DNA of 6,951 nucleotides from Clostridia bacterium (GCA_017537405.1 JAFYKU010000045.1:1-6951); one strand, 5' to 3'; counted from the first letter of the stretch, positions 1-6,643 are shown. Program-made: numbers and translations. The notes: generated by a model not told the origin, from the sequence alone.

Positions 1-1
1 A

Positions 2-862
2 TTAAGTGATGATTATATTTCAACTTATTTTAAAATTGAAGAAGCGCAAAATGAAATCTTAAAAGATGGTTACTCGAAAATTAATGCAGAAATAACCACA
101 AGGCGTCTTTTATCTGACATGATTAGTAATAGCGAAAATTTAATTAATATTTTAATGGATTCTTTAAATGCAGACATTGAAGAAGCGAGAAGCATTGGGT
201 TGTCTGATAATCGTATTAAAGAATTACAAAAAAATAATGGGTTAGATATTAAAGGAAATGAGCTTATTATTTTAGAAAAAATTGCAGACAAATATGAAGT
301 TTATCAGTTTATGGAAGCACGCTCGGTTATTCAAAGAGGGGTTAATAATAGTATAACTGATTCTAACAACCATTATTTGCAAGTAATTAAAAATAAAGAA
401 AAAGATTTTAGAAAGGATTCGAAAATTATAAATAAGATACTTGAGAAGAATGTTTTAACAATTGATCCGTTGTTTTCAAATTTAGAACAATCGCCTGTTG
501 CCGATGAAGTTGTGGGCAAGAAAGTTCAAATTTGTTTTGACAATCTTGAATTTATGACTCGTACTATTTTGGTAACAGACAATATTCCTGCTAGCGTCGG
601 TGATTATTATACAGTAATGTGTTTAGGATTAGAATTAGTTTCTGAGCGTCAAATGAATTTATTTATTAATGATTTAGAAAAAAATGGATATAATGTCAAC
701 GAAATAATTAACCGTGCGCAAGAAGTAATTTTCGAACATTCTGTTCGAAAAAATGATAATGAGATGAATAAAATTGATATAAATAAAAAGAAAACTAAGT
801 TTATTAATAAAGGAATACAAATACTTACTAAGGTAAAAGACACACAAGAAATAACAAAGTAA
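2..862 (+). CDS. Hypothetical protein, 3' part (start outside window); paralog of the next gene
   Basis: The frame is open from the left edge to a TAA stop, giving at least 286 visible residues; the ATG at 119 is internal, because 39 sense codons precede it in frame without a stop. I do not recognise the family. The visible part looks soluble: no signal peptide or membrane segment, rich in Asn, Lys, Glu and Ile, and probably mostly helical. Its C-terminal two thirds align with the following gene: LSDNRIKELQKNNG with ISEKRIQEIQEKNG, NNHYLQVIKN with NNYFQVIKN, and GYNVNEIINRAQEVIFE with GYDVNAILAAVQEILIE. Both end in a basic tail (KKKTKF here, KKKTQF there). By that alignment roughly 60-80 N-terminal residues lie outside the window. 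Codon use (CGN arginine, some GCG) matches the next three genes. Being a real coding region is nearly certain; the function is unknown. Confidence 0.85.
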   Translation, partial: LSDDYISTYFKIEEAQNEILKDGYSKINAEITTRRLLSDMISNSENLINILMDSLNADIEEARSIGLSDNRIKELQKNNGLDIKGNELIILEKIADKYEVYQFMEARSVIQRGVNNSITDSNNHYLQVIKNKEKDFRKDSKIINKILEKNVLTIDPLFSNLEQSPVADEVVGKKVQICFDNLEFMTRTILVTDNIPASVGDYYTVMCLGLELVSERQMNLFINDLEKNGYNVNEIINRAQEVIFEHSVRKNDNEMNKIDINKKKTKFINKGIQILTKVKDTQEITK

Positions 863-891
863 TTAAAAATATTTTAAAAAAGTGATAAAAT
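863..891 (+). promoter_or_regulatory. Candidate promoter for the frameshifted gene; would give a leaderless mRNA
   Basis: An extended -10 element (TG at 883-884, TAAAAT at 886-891) lies 17 bases after a weak -35 (TTAAAA, 863-868). Initiation seven bases past the -10 would fall on the ATG at 898. No Shine-Dalgarno precedes that ATG, which fits a leaderless start. The region is so AT-rich that chance matches are common, so confidence is low. Confidence 0.3.
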
Positions 892-897
892 TGACAA

Positions 898-1988
898 ATG
901 GAAAAATACGAAGAAGAAAAATTTTTTAATAAGTCTGAATTTGGTTTTATATCTACAATCAGTGGTGGCATGTTGATTGCTTATATAAGCGCTGCTGTAA
1001 ATCAAATACCTAATGTGCCTGAAAACGGAAATTTGCGTAAAGAGTATGAACATACTTTTGAATATATATGTCATGATAAATTATCAAATAAATATGTTGA
1101 AAATTTACGACATCTTGAAAACTCAGACGGGGTTGAAAAATTAGGTGAAGTTAAGTTAATTGAACATTTAGTCGAGATAATTGGAACAATGAATAAAGAA
1201 ACAAAATATTTACAGTTAAATTATCAACAAATGTTAAATAATCGCTTAAATAAATTTGAAATAAGTGAAAAACGAATTCAAGAAATTCAAGAAAAAAACG
1301 GTAAGCCGATAACTAGGGAAGAAAAAAAACAATTATTACAAGTTTCAGCAATGCAAGATGTTTCAAATTATTTGTATACTATGTATGTAACACGGTTAGG
1401 AATGAAAAGTAACTTTCAACCGGTTTTTAAAGAAAATAATTATTTCCAAGTCATAAAAATAACGATTTGCAAAAAAATTTAATTGATTTATTAAATGCAG
1501 GCGAAAAATCTTTTCTTAAAATAATAAACTATGAAAAAGGTGAAACTCATTCCAAAATTTATAGTCTGTTAAATCCAGATATTATGTATCTTGATAAAGA
1601 TAACAAAAACTATCGAGATTTTCATATGTTTTCAATATTAAATAAAATGCCACATAAATATTTTGGTGATGATGATTTATGTAAATGTTTAATTATGGAA
1701 TTGTTTCTGCAAAATTCACTGAATGAATATTTGGGGAAATTAACGATTGCTGGTTATGATGTAAACGCTATTTTAGCAGCAGTTCAAGAAATTCTAATTG
1801 AAAAAGAAAAGGCAATTGAAGTTCAAAGAAAACTAGAAAATATGGAAAAACAAAATATAATGCCATTGCAACAGACTACAGGTAAATTAAGCAATTATAA
1901 AGAAACTTTAAAAAAGAAAACGCAATTTACTCGAAAATTTATAAAATTGAAAGGTACAAATCAAAATCAACAAGAACAGAGTAACTAA
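898..1988 (+). pseudogene. Frameshifted hypothetical protein, tandem paralog of the upstream gene
   Basis: Two overlapping frames make one gene: 898-1482 (194 codons, ending in an unrelated tail ITICKKI) and a second frame entered at about 1459 and running to the TAA at 1986-1988. Adding one A to the five-A run at 1455-1459 restores a continuous protein of about 363 residues. The junction then reads FQVIKNND, matching LQVIKNKE in the upstream paralog. The in-frame TGA at 892-894 makes ATG 898 the earliest start. The N-terminus carries a hydrophobic stretch (about residues 18-35, FISTISGGMLIAY and onward) that could be a buried or membrane helix. The middle is helical and charged, and the C-terminus is a Gln/Lys-rich linker followed by a basic tail. 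The family and function are not recognised. Possible causes are a real inactivating mutation, a homopolymer sequencing error, or programmed frameshifting; the run lacks a classical slippery heptamer, so the first two are more likely. Confidence 0.75.
1455..1459 (+). other. Frameshift site (A5 run missing one A)
   Basis: Upstream of this run the gene is read in the frame of 898; downstream it is read in the frame ending at 1988. Homology to the neighbouring paralog is in the first frame up to VIK and in the second frame from NND onward. This places the lost base in this run or within a codon of it. The downstream frame has stops at about 1410, 1425 and 1435, so it cannot start much earlier. 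Confidence 0.7.
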
Positions 1989-2046
1989 AAAAAATAATTT
2001 AGCAATGCCAAAACAATATTTTGTTATATGTTAAAATCAAAAACCC

Positions 2047-2075
2047 TTGACATGTTAAGTGTTTAAACAAATAAT
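2047..2075 (+). promoter_or_regulatory. Sigma-70/SigA-type promoter of the U32-flavoprotein operon
   Basis: A perfect -35 TTGACA (2047-2052) is followed, after exactly 17 bases, by AATAAT (2070-2075), one mismatch from TATAAT. It is the best promoter in the window. The usual start, seven bases past the -10, is about 2082, between the two candidate start codons at 2079 and 2085. The mRNA would therefore be almost leaderless, in agreement with the lack of a Shine-Dalgarno here. The spacer contains a perfect 10-base palindrome, TGTTTAAACA (2060-2069), which could be an operator or chance. Confidence 0.65.
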
Positions 2076-2078
2076 GAT

Positions 2079-4271
2079 ATGAACATGGAATTATTAGCAC
2101 CAGTAGGAGATTTGAAAAGTTTTTATGCAGCGGTTTACAATGGTGCCGATGCTATTTATTTAGGTTTACAGAATTTTAATGCGCGCATAAAAGCCGATAA
2201 TTTTACGATAGATAACATTAAGCAAATTGTCGATTTTGCGCACATTTACAATGTGAAAGTTTATGTTACAGTCAATATTCTGATTCAGGATGATGAAGTT
2301 AATGCTTTCTTGGAAACTATTCGTGCGTGTGTGCGTGCGCATGTTGATGCTTATATTATACAGGATTTAGGAATGGCAAAGTTGCTGTTGGATAATTTCC
2401 AAAATATTGTTCTGCATGCAAGTACGCAAATGGGAATTCATAATTTAAGTGGTGCAAAATTTTTAGAACAGTTGGGCTTTAAACGAGTTGTTTTGGCACG
2501 GGAAACAAAATTAGATGACATTAAACTAATTAAAGATAATACAAATTTAGAAATTGAATATTTTGCACAAGGTGCTTTATGTGTGGCTTTTTCGGGAAAT
2601 TGTTATTTGAGTTCTTTAAAAAATGGTAACAGTGGTAACAGGGGTAAATGTCTACAATTATGTCGGCTGCCTTACAAAATTTATGATGATTCTAAGTTGT
2701 TGGCGGAAGGTTATTATTTGTCAGCTAAGGATTTATGTTTAATGAAACATTTACAAGAATTGTTGGCTGCTGGGGTAGATTGTTTTAAACTTGAAGGTAG
2801 ATTAAAGCGTGCCAGTTATGTTGCGCAAGTTACGCGAAGTTATCGTCAAGCCTTGGATAGTTTTGATGCACTTAATATTTCCAAAGAAAAATCTAAAATT
2901 AGTGAGTTGTTTTCACGAGGAGAATTTAACGAAGATGCTTACTTAAAACATAATTTTAATATTATTAATTCTCGAAACAGTAATCACAAGGGGAAGAAGA
3001 TTGGACAAGTTGTAGCAGCTACAAAATTCAAAAATATTTACAAAATAACTTTACAACTAAGTGAAACAATCGGACAAAACGATGCAATACGATTAGTGCA
3101 AGGAAAAAATCAGTTAAGTATTGGCGTCGGGAATGTTAATGTTTTAAGCAATGGTTTTGTGGAAATTTTTTCGACACAAAATGTTCCGGCAGGTTATGAA
3201 GTTTTTTTATTGAAGAGTGAAGCCAAAGAACGAATTCTTCAAGATTTTGTTAAATATTTGACAATTGATTTTTATTTTGTTGCGCGTGAAGGGCGGCCAG
3301 CAGAATTAGTTGCTAATTATGGAGATGTTTCGGTATCTGTGATTAGTGATAAGCTGTTAGCAAAAGCGCGGACAGCGTGTATAACGCAGGAACAAGTTCG
3401 CAAACAATTAAGTAAATTAAATGGTACAAAATTTCAATTAAATCATTTGGAATGCGTGTTAGATAATGTCTTTATGCCTGTGTCGGAATTAAACGAGTTA
3501 AGGCGTAAGGCTATAATTGAATTAGAAAAAGTCATTTTACAAAAATATAATTCAACCATGCTTGCCGTGGTTGAAGTGGGGCAAATTAGTAGACCTGAAA
3601 TAAATGCAACAAAAAAGAATTTTTATCTAATATCCAATGATAGTGATTTAAGGAATGTTAACTTAGAAGGTTTTGGAATTATAATTTCGCCTGCTGAATA
3701 CAGTGCGGAATACATTAATCATTTGGTAGTGAATTTAATTGAGAGTGGTATCAATAAGGACGATATCTATCTTAATTTACCCATTGTATCCACAGAAACA
3801 GAAATAGAAGTTATTGATAAAATCTTACAGCAACAGAAGATTGGACTTATTGCTAATAACTATGCGCATTTGCGGTGGATTAAGCAATACACAATTATTG
3901 CAGGGATTGGGTTAAATGTATACAATCAATATACTGCACAAGTGTTATTGAATTTAGGTTGTGCGAATATCATTTGGTCGCTTGAAAAAGATAAAGTGTT
4001 TAATTGTGGAAGTGCGTTAGTAAGTGGTTATCCAGCATTAATGACTTTGTGTCATTGTCCGATTCGTGAAATATACAACTCTGATTGTGCAAAATGTCAT
4101 TATCATTCGAAATTGATTTACCAAGATGAAAAAAATAATCGTTATGGAATCAGACGAATAAAAATTAAACATTGCTATTTTGAGTTGTGTAGTGCGGAAA
4201 AATATGAAAAAATTACTGGGGCTGGTAAAATTTATGATTTAAGGGAGTCGTTATGGAAAAGTATGAAGTAA
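2079..4271 (+). CDS. U32 family protein (RlhA/YdcP-like; annotated as U32 peptidase/collagenase)
   Basis: This 730-residue protein begins with the family hallmark MELLAPVGDLKSFYAAV. The U32 domain covers about residues 3-260 and contains the full U32 signature at 160-178 (EYFAQGALC...GNC.LS). Cysteines 168, 175, 191 and 235 (or 195) match the spacing of the four [4Fe-4S] ligands known from U32 proteins such as UbiU. A DUF3656-like part follows (about 300-485, ending FMPVSELNELRRKAI). The C-terminal part (about 510-705) carries GYPALM and clustered cysteines C658, C660, C670, C673, C699 and C704. Despite the peptidase name, characterised relatives hydroxylate RNA: RlhA acts on C2501 of 23S rRNA and TrhP on tRNA U34. 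By the DUF3656 architecture an RNA hydroxylase role is the best inference; the exact substrate cannot be told from sequence. ATG 2085 (MELLAPVG) may be the true start, given the family N-terminus and the promoter position. The gene overlaps the next one by 19 bases. Confidence 0.93.
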   Translation: MNMELLAPVGDLKSFYAAVYNGADAIYLGLQNFNARIKADNFTIDNIKQIVDFAHIYNVKVYVTVNILIQDDEVNAFLETIRACVRAHVDAYIIQDLGMAKLLLDNFQNIVLHASTQMGIHNLSGAKFLEQLGFKRVVLARETKLDDIKLIKDNTNLEIEYFAQGALCVAFSGNCYLSSLKNGNSGNRGKCLQLCRLPYKIYDDSKLLAEGYYLSAKDLCLMKHLQELLAAGVDCFKLEGRLKRASYVAQVTRSYRQALDSFDALNISKEKSKISELFSRGEFNEDAYLKHNFNIINSRNSNHKGKKIGQVVAATKFKNIYKITLQLSETIGQNDAIRLVQGKNQLSIGVGNVNVLSNGFVEIFSTQNVPAGYEVFLLKSEAKERILQDFVKYLTIDFYFVAREGRPAELVANYGDVSVSVISDKLLAKARTACITQEQVRKQLSKLNGTKFQLNHLECVLDNVFMPVSELNELRRKAIIELEKVILQKYNSTMLAVVEVGQISRPEINATKKNFYLISNDSDLRNVNLEGFGIIISPAEYSAEYINHLVVNLIESGINKDDIYLNLPIVSTETEIEVIDKILQQQKIGLIANNYAHLRWIKQYTIIAGIGLNVYNQYTAQVLLNLGCANIIWSLEKDKVFNCGSALVSGYPALMTLCHCPIREIYNSDCAKCHYHSKLIYQDEKNNRYGIRRIKIKHCYFELCSAEKYEKITGAGKIYDLRESLWKSMK
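4241..4247 (+). promoter_or_regulatory. Strong ribosome binding site inside the end of the U32 gene
   Basis: AAGGGAG lies five bases before ATG 4253 and inside the last codons of the U32 gene. It fixes the start of the flavoprotein and indicates translational coupling. It contrasts with the absence of any such motif before the U32 gene itself. Confidence 0.8.
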
Positions 4272-5395
4272 TCATTATTGGTGCAGGTTCTAGTGGAATT
4301 ATATGCGCTTTGAATTCATCAAAGAAAACTTTATTAATTGAAGCAAGTGACCGTATCGGTAAAAAAATTTTAGCAACAGGAAATGGGAAATGTAACATCA
4401 CAAATAATGTGATTGATGCTGCGCATTATAACACCCCTTTGGTTAGTCAATATTTTAAAAAATTTAACACAATACAGACATTAAAATATTTTGAAAATTT
4501 AGGCATTCATACATATGCCGACAATGAAGGGCGTCGGTATCCGCTTTCAAACAGTGCGAATACTGTATTAGATTTATTGTTAAAGGCGCTTAGTTTAAAA
4601 AAACAACTAAGAATAATTGTAAATTCGATACCATTATCTGTGGCTAAGGTAAATTGTGGTTTTTCGGTAAATACGAAAGATGAAGTTTTTACTTGTAAGA
4701 AGCTGGTGATTGCGACTGGCGGAAATAGTGGTATGCAATATTTAAATCAATTAAAGATTGATTATATAAATTTTAAGCCAAGTTTGGTGGGATTAAAGAC
4801 CACAAAGAACAAAGGTTTGGCAGGTGTCAGAGTTAGCAATGTTCGCGTAAAGTACGGTAATTTTGATGAAAATGGCGAAATTTTATTTAAAGAAGATGGT
4901 ATTAGTGGTATAGTTATTTTCAATTTGTCGGCTTATTTAGCAAGAAGTAATATTAATTCTGGGAAAATAAAAATCGATTTGCTTGCAAATATTCAGGAAG
5001 ATGATTTATTGAATATGCTATGCATTAGCATGAATAATAATTCTTATTATACATTAGTAGATGTGCTGGAAGGTTTTTTACATAAAAGTTTAGCGAAGAA
5101 TATTTTAGAAAAGTTGGCTTTAGATAAAAAATATGCAAAGGATTGCACACAACAAGATGTTAATAGAATAGTTAATTTAATTAAGGACTATGTAGTTGAC
5201 TTTGTTGGTTATTCTGATAATAATCAAGTGCATACAGGTGGGGTTGATTTAAAAAATTTAGATGATAATCTTCAACACAAGCAAATTCAAAACTTATATT
5301 TTATTGGTGAAGTCGTAAATGTAGATGGTGTTTGTGGCGGCTATAATTTGCAATGGGCTTGGACAAGTGGGAAAATTGTCGGAGATTGTTTGTAG
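4253..5395 (+). CDS. NAD(P)/FAD-dependent oxidoreductase, BaiN/HI0933 (YhiN) family
   Basis: This 380-residue flavoprotein opens with a Rossmann dinucleotide-binding fold: EVIIIGAGSSGIICA (GxGxxG at 10-15) and the acidic residue E30 at the end of the second strand. The family signature GKKILATGNGKCNITN follows at 36-51, and a second nucleotide-contact strand, KLVIATGGNSG, lies mid-protein. The C-terminal FAD-binding motif TGGV...LYFIGEVVNVDG.CGGYNLQWAW spans about 328-370. Relatives are usually 400-420 residues, so this is on the short side. The usual TMESK-like segment between TGGV and the last motif is replaced by LQHKQ. BaiN is named for a role in bile-acid 7-dehydroxylation, but most homologs have no established substrate, so only a flavin-dependent redox role is supported. 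It is cotranscribed with the U32 gene and overlaps it by 19 bases. It ends in TAG, and I see no convincing intrinsic terminator just downstream. Confidence 0.92.
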   Translation: MEKYEVIIIGAGSSGIICALNSSKKTLLIEASDRIGKKILATGNGKCNITNNVIDAAHYNTPLVSQYFKKFNTIQTLKYFENLGIHTYADNEGRRYPLSNSANTVLDLLLKALSLKKQLRIIVNSIPLSVAKVNCGFSVNTKDEVFTCKKLVIATGGNSGMQYLNQLKIDYINFKPSLVGLKTTKNKGLAGVRVSNVRVKYGNFDENGEILFKEDGISGIVIFNLSAYLARSNINSGKIKIDLLANIQEDDLLNMLCISMNNNSYYTLVDVLEGFLHKSLAKNILEKLALDKKYAKDCTQQDVNRIVNLIKDYVVDFVGYSDNNQVHTGGVDLKNLDDNLQHKQIQNLYFIGEVVNVDGVCGGYNLQWAWTSGKIVGDCL

Positions 5396-5613
5396 TAAGA
5401 CAAAAATGATAAAATTTATAAAAAGAAAATATCGCTAATAATTTAAATAAATAACCAAATCAAGGAATGCCTAACTTATTTTCGTGTCTATGTTTACTTA
5501 CACTTACTAAGATTGTTTTTTTAACAATGTCAGGTGGTACACCAATCTATAATAAAGTCGAAATAAAAATTGTCAAAGTTAACAGCTATTTATGGTTGAA
5601 CTGATTGTAAAAC

Positions 5614-5738
5614 TATGCTAGCCTAAAAATAGGCTAAGTGAATTTAGTATTAGTCTAGAAAATATGATTTGCTTAACCGTAATAGGAGTTCGTAGTTTTG
5701 GACTATGTCTCCGCCAAGTGATATGAATATCTAGCATA
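5614..5738. ncRNA. Candidate structured RNA, class unknown
   Basis: A perfect eight-base closing stem pairs TATGCTAG (5614-5621) with CTAGCATA (5731-5738). Inside are a hairpin TAGCCTA-AAAA-TAGGCTA (5619-5636; it competes with the last three bases of the closing stem, leaving CCTA/TAGG) and a second hairpin at 5685-5712. That second hairpin has outer pairs GGAG/CTCC, inner pairs CGTAGT/ACTATG with one G-U, and loop TTTGG. A small hairpin GATA-TGAA-TATC lies at 5720-5731. Several nested perfect stems within 125 bases of gene-free DNA suggest an RNA, but neither strand nor promoter is certain. It does not match tmRNA, RNase P, SRP RNA, T-box or the common riboswitch motifs I checked by eye. It could also be a degenerate mobile-element end. 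Confidence 0.25.
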
Positions 5739-5785
5739 TATAACAGCTTTAATCATAAACTTATTCAAAAGAAAAATCAGCCCCT

Positions 5786-5813
5786 TTGACAAAATTTCAA
5801 AATATTTTAAAAT
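5786..5813 (+). promoter_or_regulatory. Candidate promoter for the isomerase gene
   Basis: A perfect -35 TTGACA (5786-5791) is followed after 16 bases by TAAAAT (5808-5813). Transcription would begin near 5820, giving a leader of about 50 bases with a good Shine-Dalgarno. The -10 sits in a perfect 14-base palindrome, ATATTTTAAAATAT (5802-5815). A TATAAT at 5815-5820 is a better -10 by sequence, but lies 23 bases from the -35. Confidence 0.5.
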
Positions 5814-5857
5814 ATATAATACAAATATAGAAAGTTTATGTAATAATATTAACTATT

Positions 5858-5864
5858 AGGGGAA
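5858..5864 (+). promoter_or_regulatory. Ribosome binding site of the isomerase gene
   Basis: AGGGGAA lies five bases before ATG 5870 and selects this start. The same AGGGG motif occurs before the short remnant at 6652. Confidence 0.75.
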
Positions 5865-5869
5865 ATGCG

Positions 5870-6643
5870 ATGATAAAATACATTCAATGTGTTCAAAATG
5901 ACAATAAAAATGTTACACCACAAGAAACAATATATGCTATAAAAAATGCTGGCTTTGATGGTGTATTTCTTCAATGGTATAACAAAGACTGGGATTTCTC
6001 ACAACAAGAACAATTAAATCTTTGTAGAAAGTTGGGATTAGAGATTCCATTTGTCCATCTTGGATATAAAGGTATAAACAATATTTGGCTTGAAGGCGAA
6101 GATGGTGAAAATTTAGTTAAGAATTATCTAAATGATTTAGATGTTTGCAAATCAAACAATCTTGATATGGTAGTAATGCATTTAACATCAAAATCAATTG
6201 CTCCAGAGCCAAATTTAATTGGTGTTGAAAGATTACAAAGAATTGTTGATTATGCTGAACAACTTAATATTAAAGTAGCTTTTGAAAACACTAAAATTTA
6301 TGGTTATTTAGAATATGTATTTAAACATATCAAAAATTCTAATGCAGGAATTTGCTATGATGCAGGACATTGTCATTGCCATTTTAATGATAAGTTTAGT
6401 TGGGATATGTTCAAGAATAAAATTTTTGCAGTTCATCTACACGACAATGATAAGTCTGATGATTTACACTTATTACCTTTTGAAGGAACAATCGATTGGA
6501 AAGAATTGTCAAACAATCTTAAAAAAGCAAATTATACTGGACCTATAACACTTGAAAGTTGTTATAGATACGATTACCTAAATATGACTATTGAAGATTT
6601 TTATAAACTTAGTTTAGAAAAAGCAAAACAAATTAATTTATAG
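5870..6643 (+). CDS. Sugar phosphate isomerase/epimerase-type TIM barrel (AP endonuclease family 2 fold)
   Basis: The 257-residue length is typical of single-domain xylose-isomerase-like TIM barrels. The expected metal-site residues stand at strand ends: E139 in VAFENT, D164 and H167 in CYDAGH, H189/H191 in VHLHDND, H200, and E229 in ITLESC. The loop PFEGTIDW (203-210) matches the usual G.G.IDW element after the His-Asp pair. H63 (FVHLG) and H104 (VVMHLT) also follow strands, as in the family. It should be a cytosolic, divalent-metal-dependent sugar or sugar-derivative isomerase/epimerase; the substrate cannot be assigned. Codon use is unlike the genes to its left: all four Arg are AGA, none of ten Ala is GCG or GCC, and about nine of 27 Leu are CTT, so it is probably acquired. 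The hydrolase remnant with its own ribosome binding site follows nine bases after the stop codon, suggesting an original two-gene operon. Confidence 0.9.
   Translation: MIKYIQCVQNDNKNVTPQETIYAIKNAGFDGVFLQWYNKDWDFSQQEQLNLCRKLGLEIPFVHLGYKGINNIWLEGEDGENLVKNYLNDLDVCKSNNLDMVVMHLTSKSIAPEPNLIGVERLQRIVDYAEQLNIKVAFENTKIYGYLEYVFKHIKNSNAGICYDAGHCHCHFNDKFSWDMFKNKIFAVHLHDNDKSDDLHLLPFEGTIDWKELSNNLKKANYTGPITLESCYRYDYLNMTIEDFYKLSLEKAKQINL

Larger units (their letters stand above)
5396..5869 (+). other. 474-base gap with no convincing gene; inverted repeats and degenerate fragments
   Basis: Up to about 5460 it is plain AT-rich sequence. From 5467 to 5604 it can be read as 45 codons on the plus strand (MPNLFSCLC...) or, at 5460-5546, as a 28-codon end of a frame on the minus strand (IGVPPDIVKKT...NKLGIP). 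Neither is recognised. From 5614 to 5738 there are several hairpins, described separately. From 5786 there are promoter elements for the isomerase gene. An imperfect six-base-pair hairpin, ATTGTT-ttttt-AACAAT, sits at about 5513-5529. No tRNA, known riboswitch class or transposase was recognised here. Confidence 0.5.

Noticed and set aside
649..1074. Short minus-strand open frames within the two paralogous genes.
   Set aside because: They lie opposite well-supported coding frames, are rich in Phe/Ile/Ser as expected of antisense of Lys/Asn-rich genes, and have no start signals.
2012..2025. AACAA-TATT-TTGTT hairpin after the frameshifted gene as a terminator.
   Set aside because: Only five A/T-rich pairs and no T-tract after it; too weak to call an intrinsic terminator.
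4213..4401. Minus-strand open frame across the U32/flavoprotein overlap.
   Set aside because: It is antisense to two strongly recognised proteins, including the flavoprotein nucleotide-binding motif.
5531..5545. AGGTGGTACACC resembles the T-box antiterminator core (GGTGG.ACC).
   Set aside because: It lacks the following CGCG, no terminator hairpin with T-tract follows, and no aminoacyl-tRNA synthetase, amino-acid synthesis or transport gene is downstream.
5609..5640. Resemblance of the AACTATGCTAGCC region to Cas9 tracrRNA/repeat sequences.
   Set aside because: Only a few bases match; there is no repeat array, no cas gene and no anti-repeat in the window.
6315..6548. Second plus-strand frame inside the isomerase gene.
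   Set aside because: It overlaps metal-site motifs of the isomerase in another frame and has no ribosome binding site.
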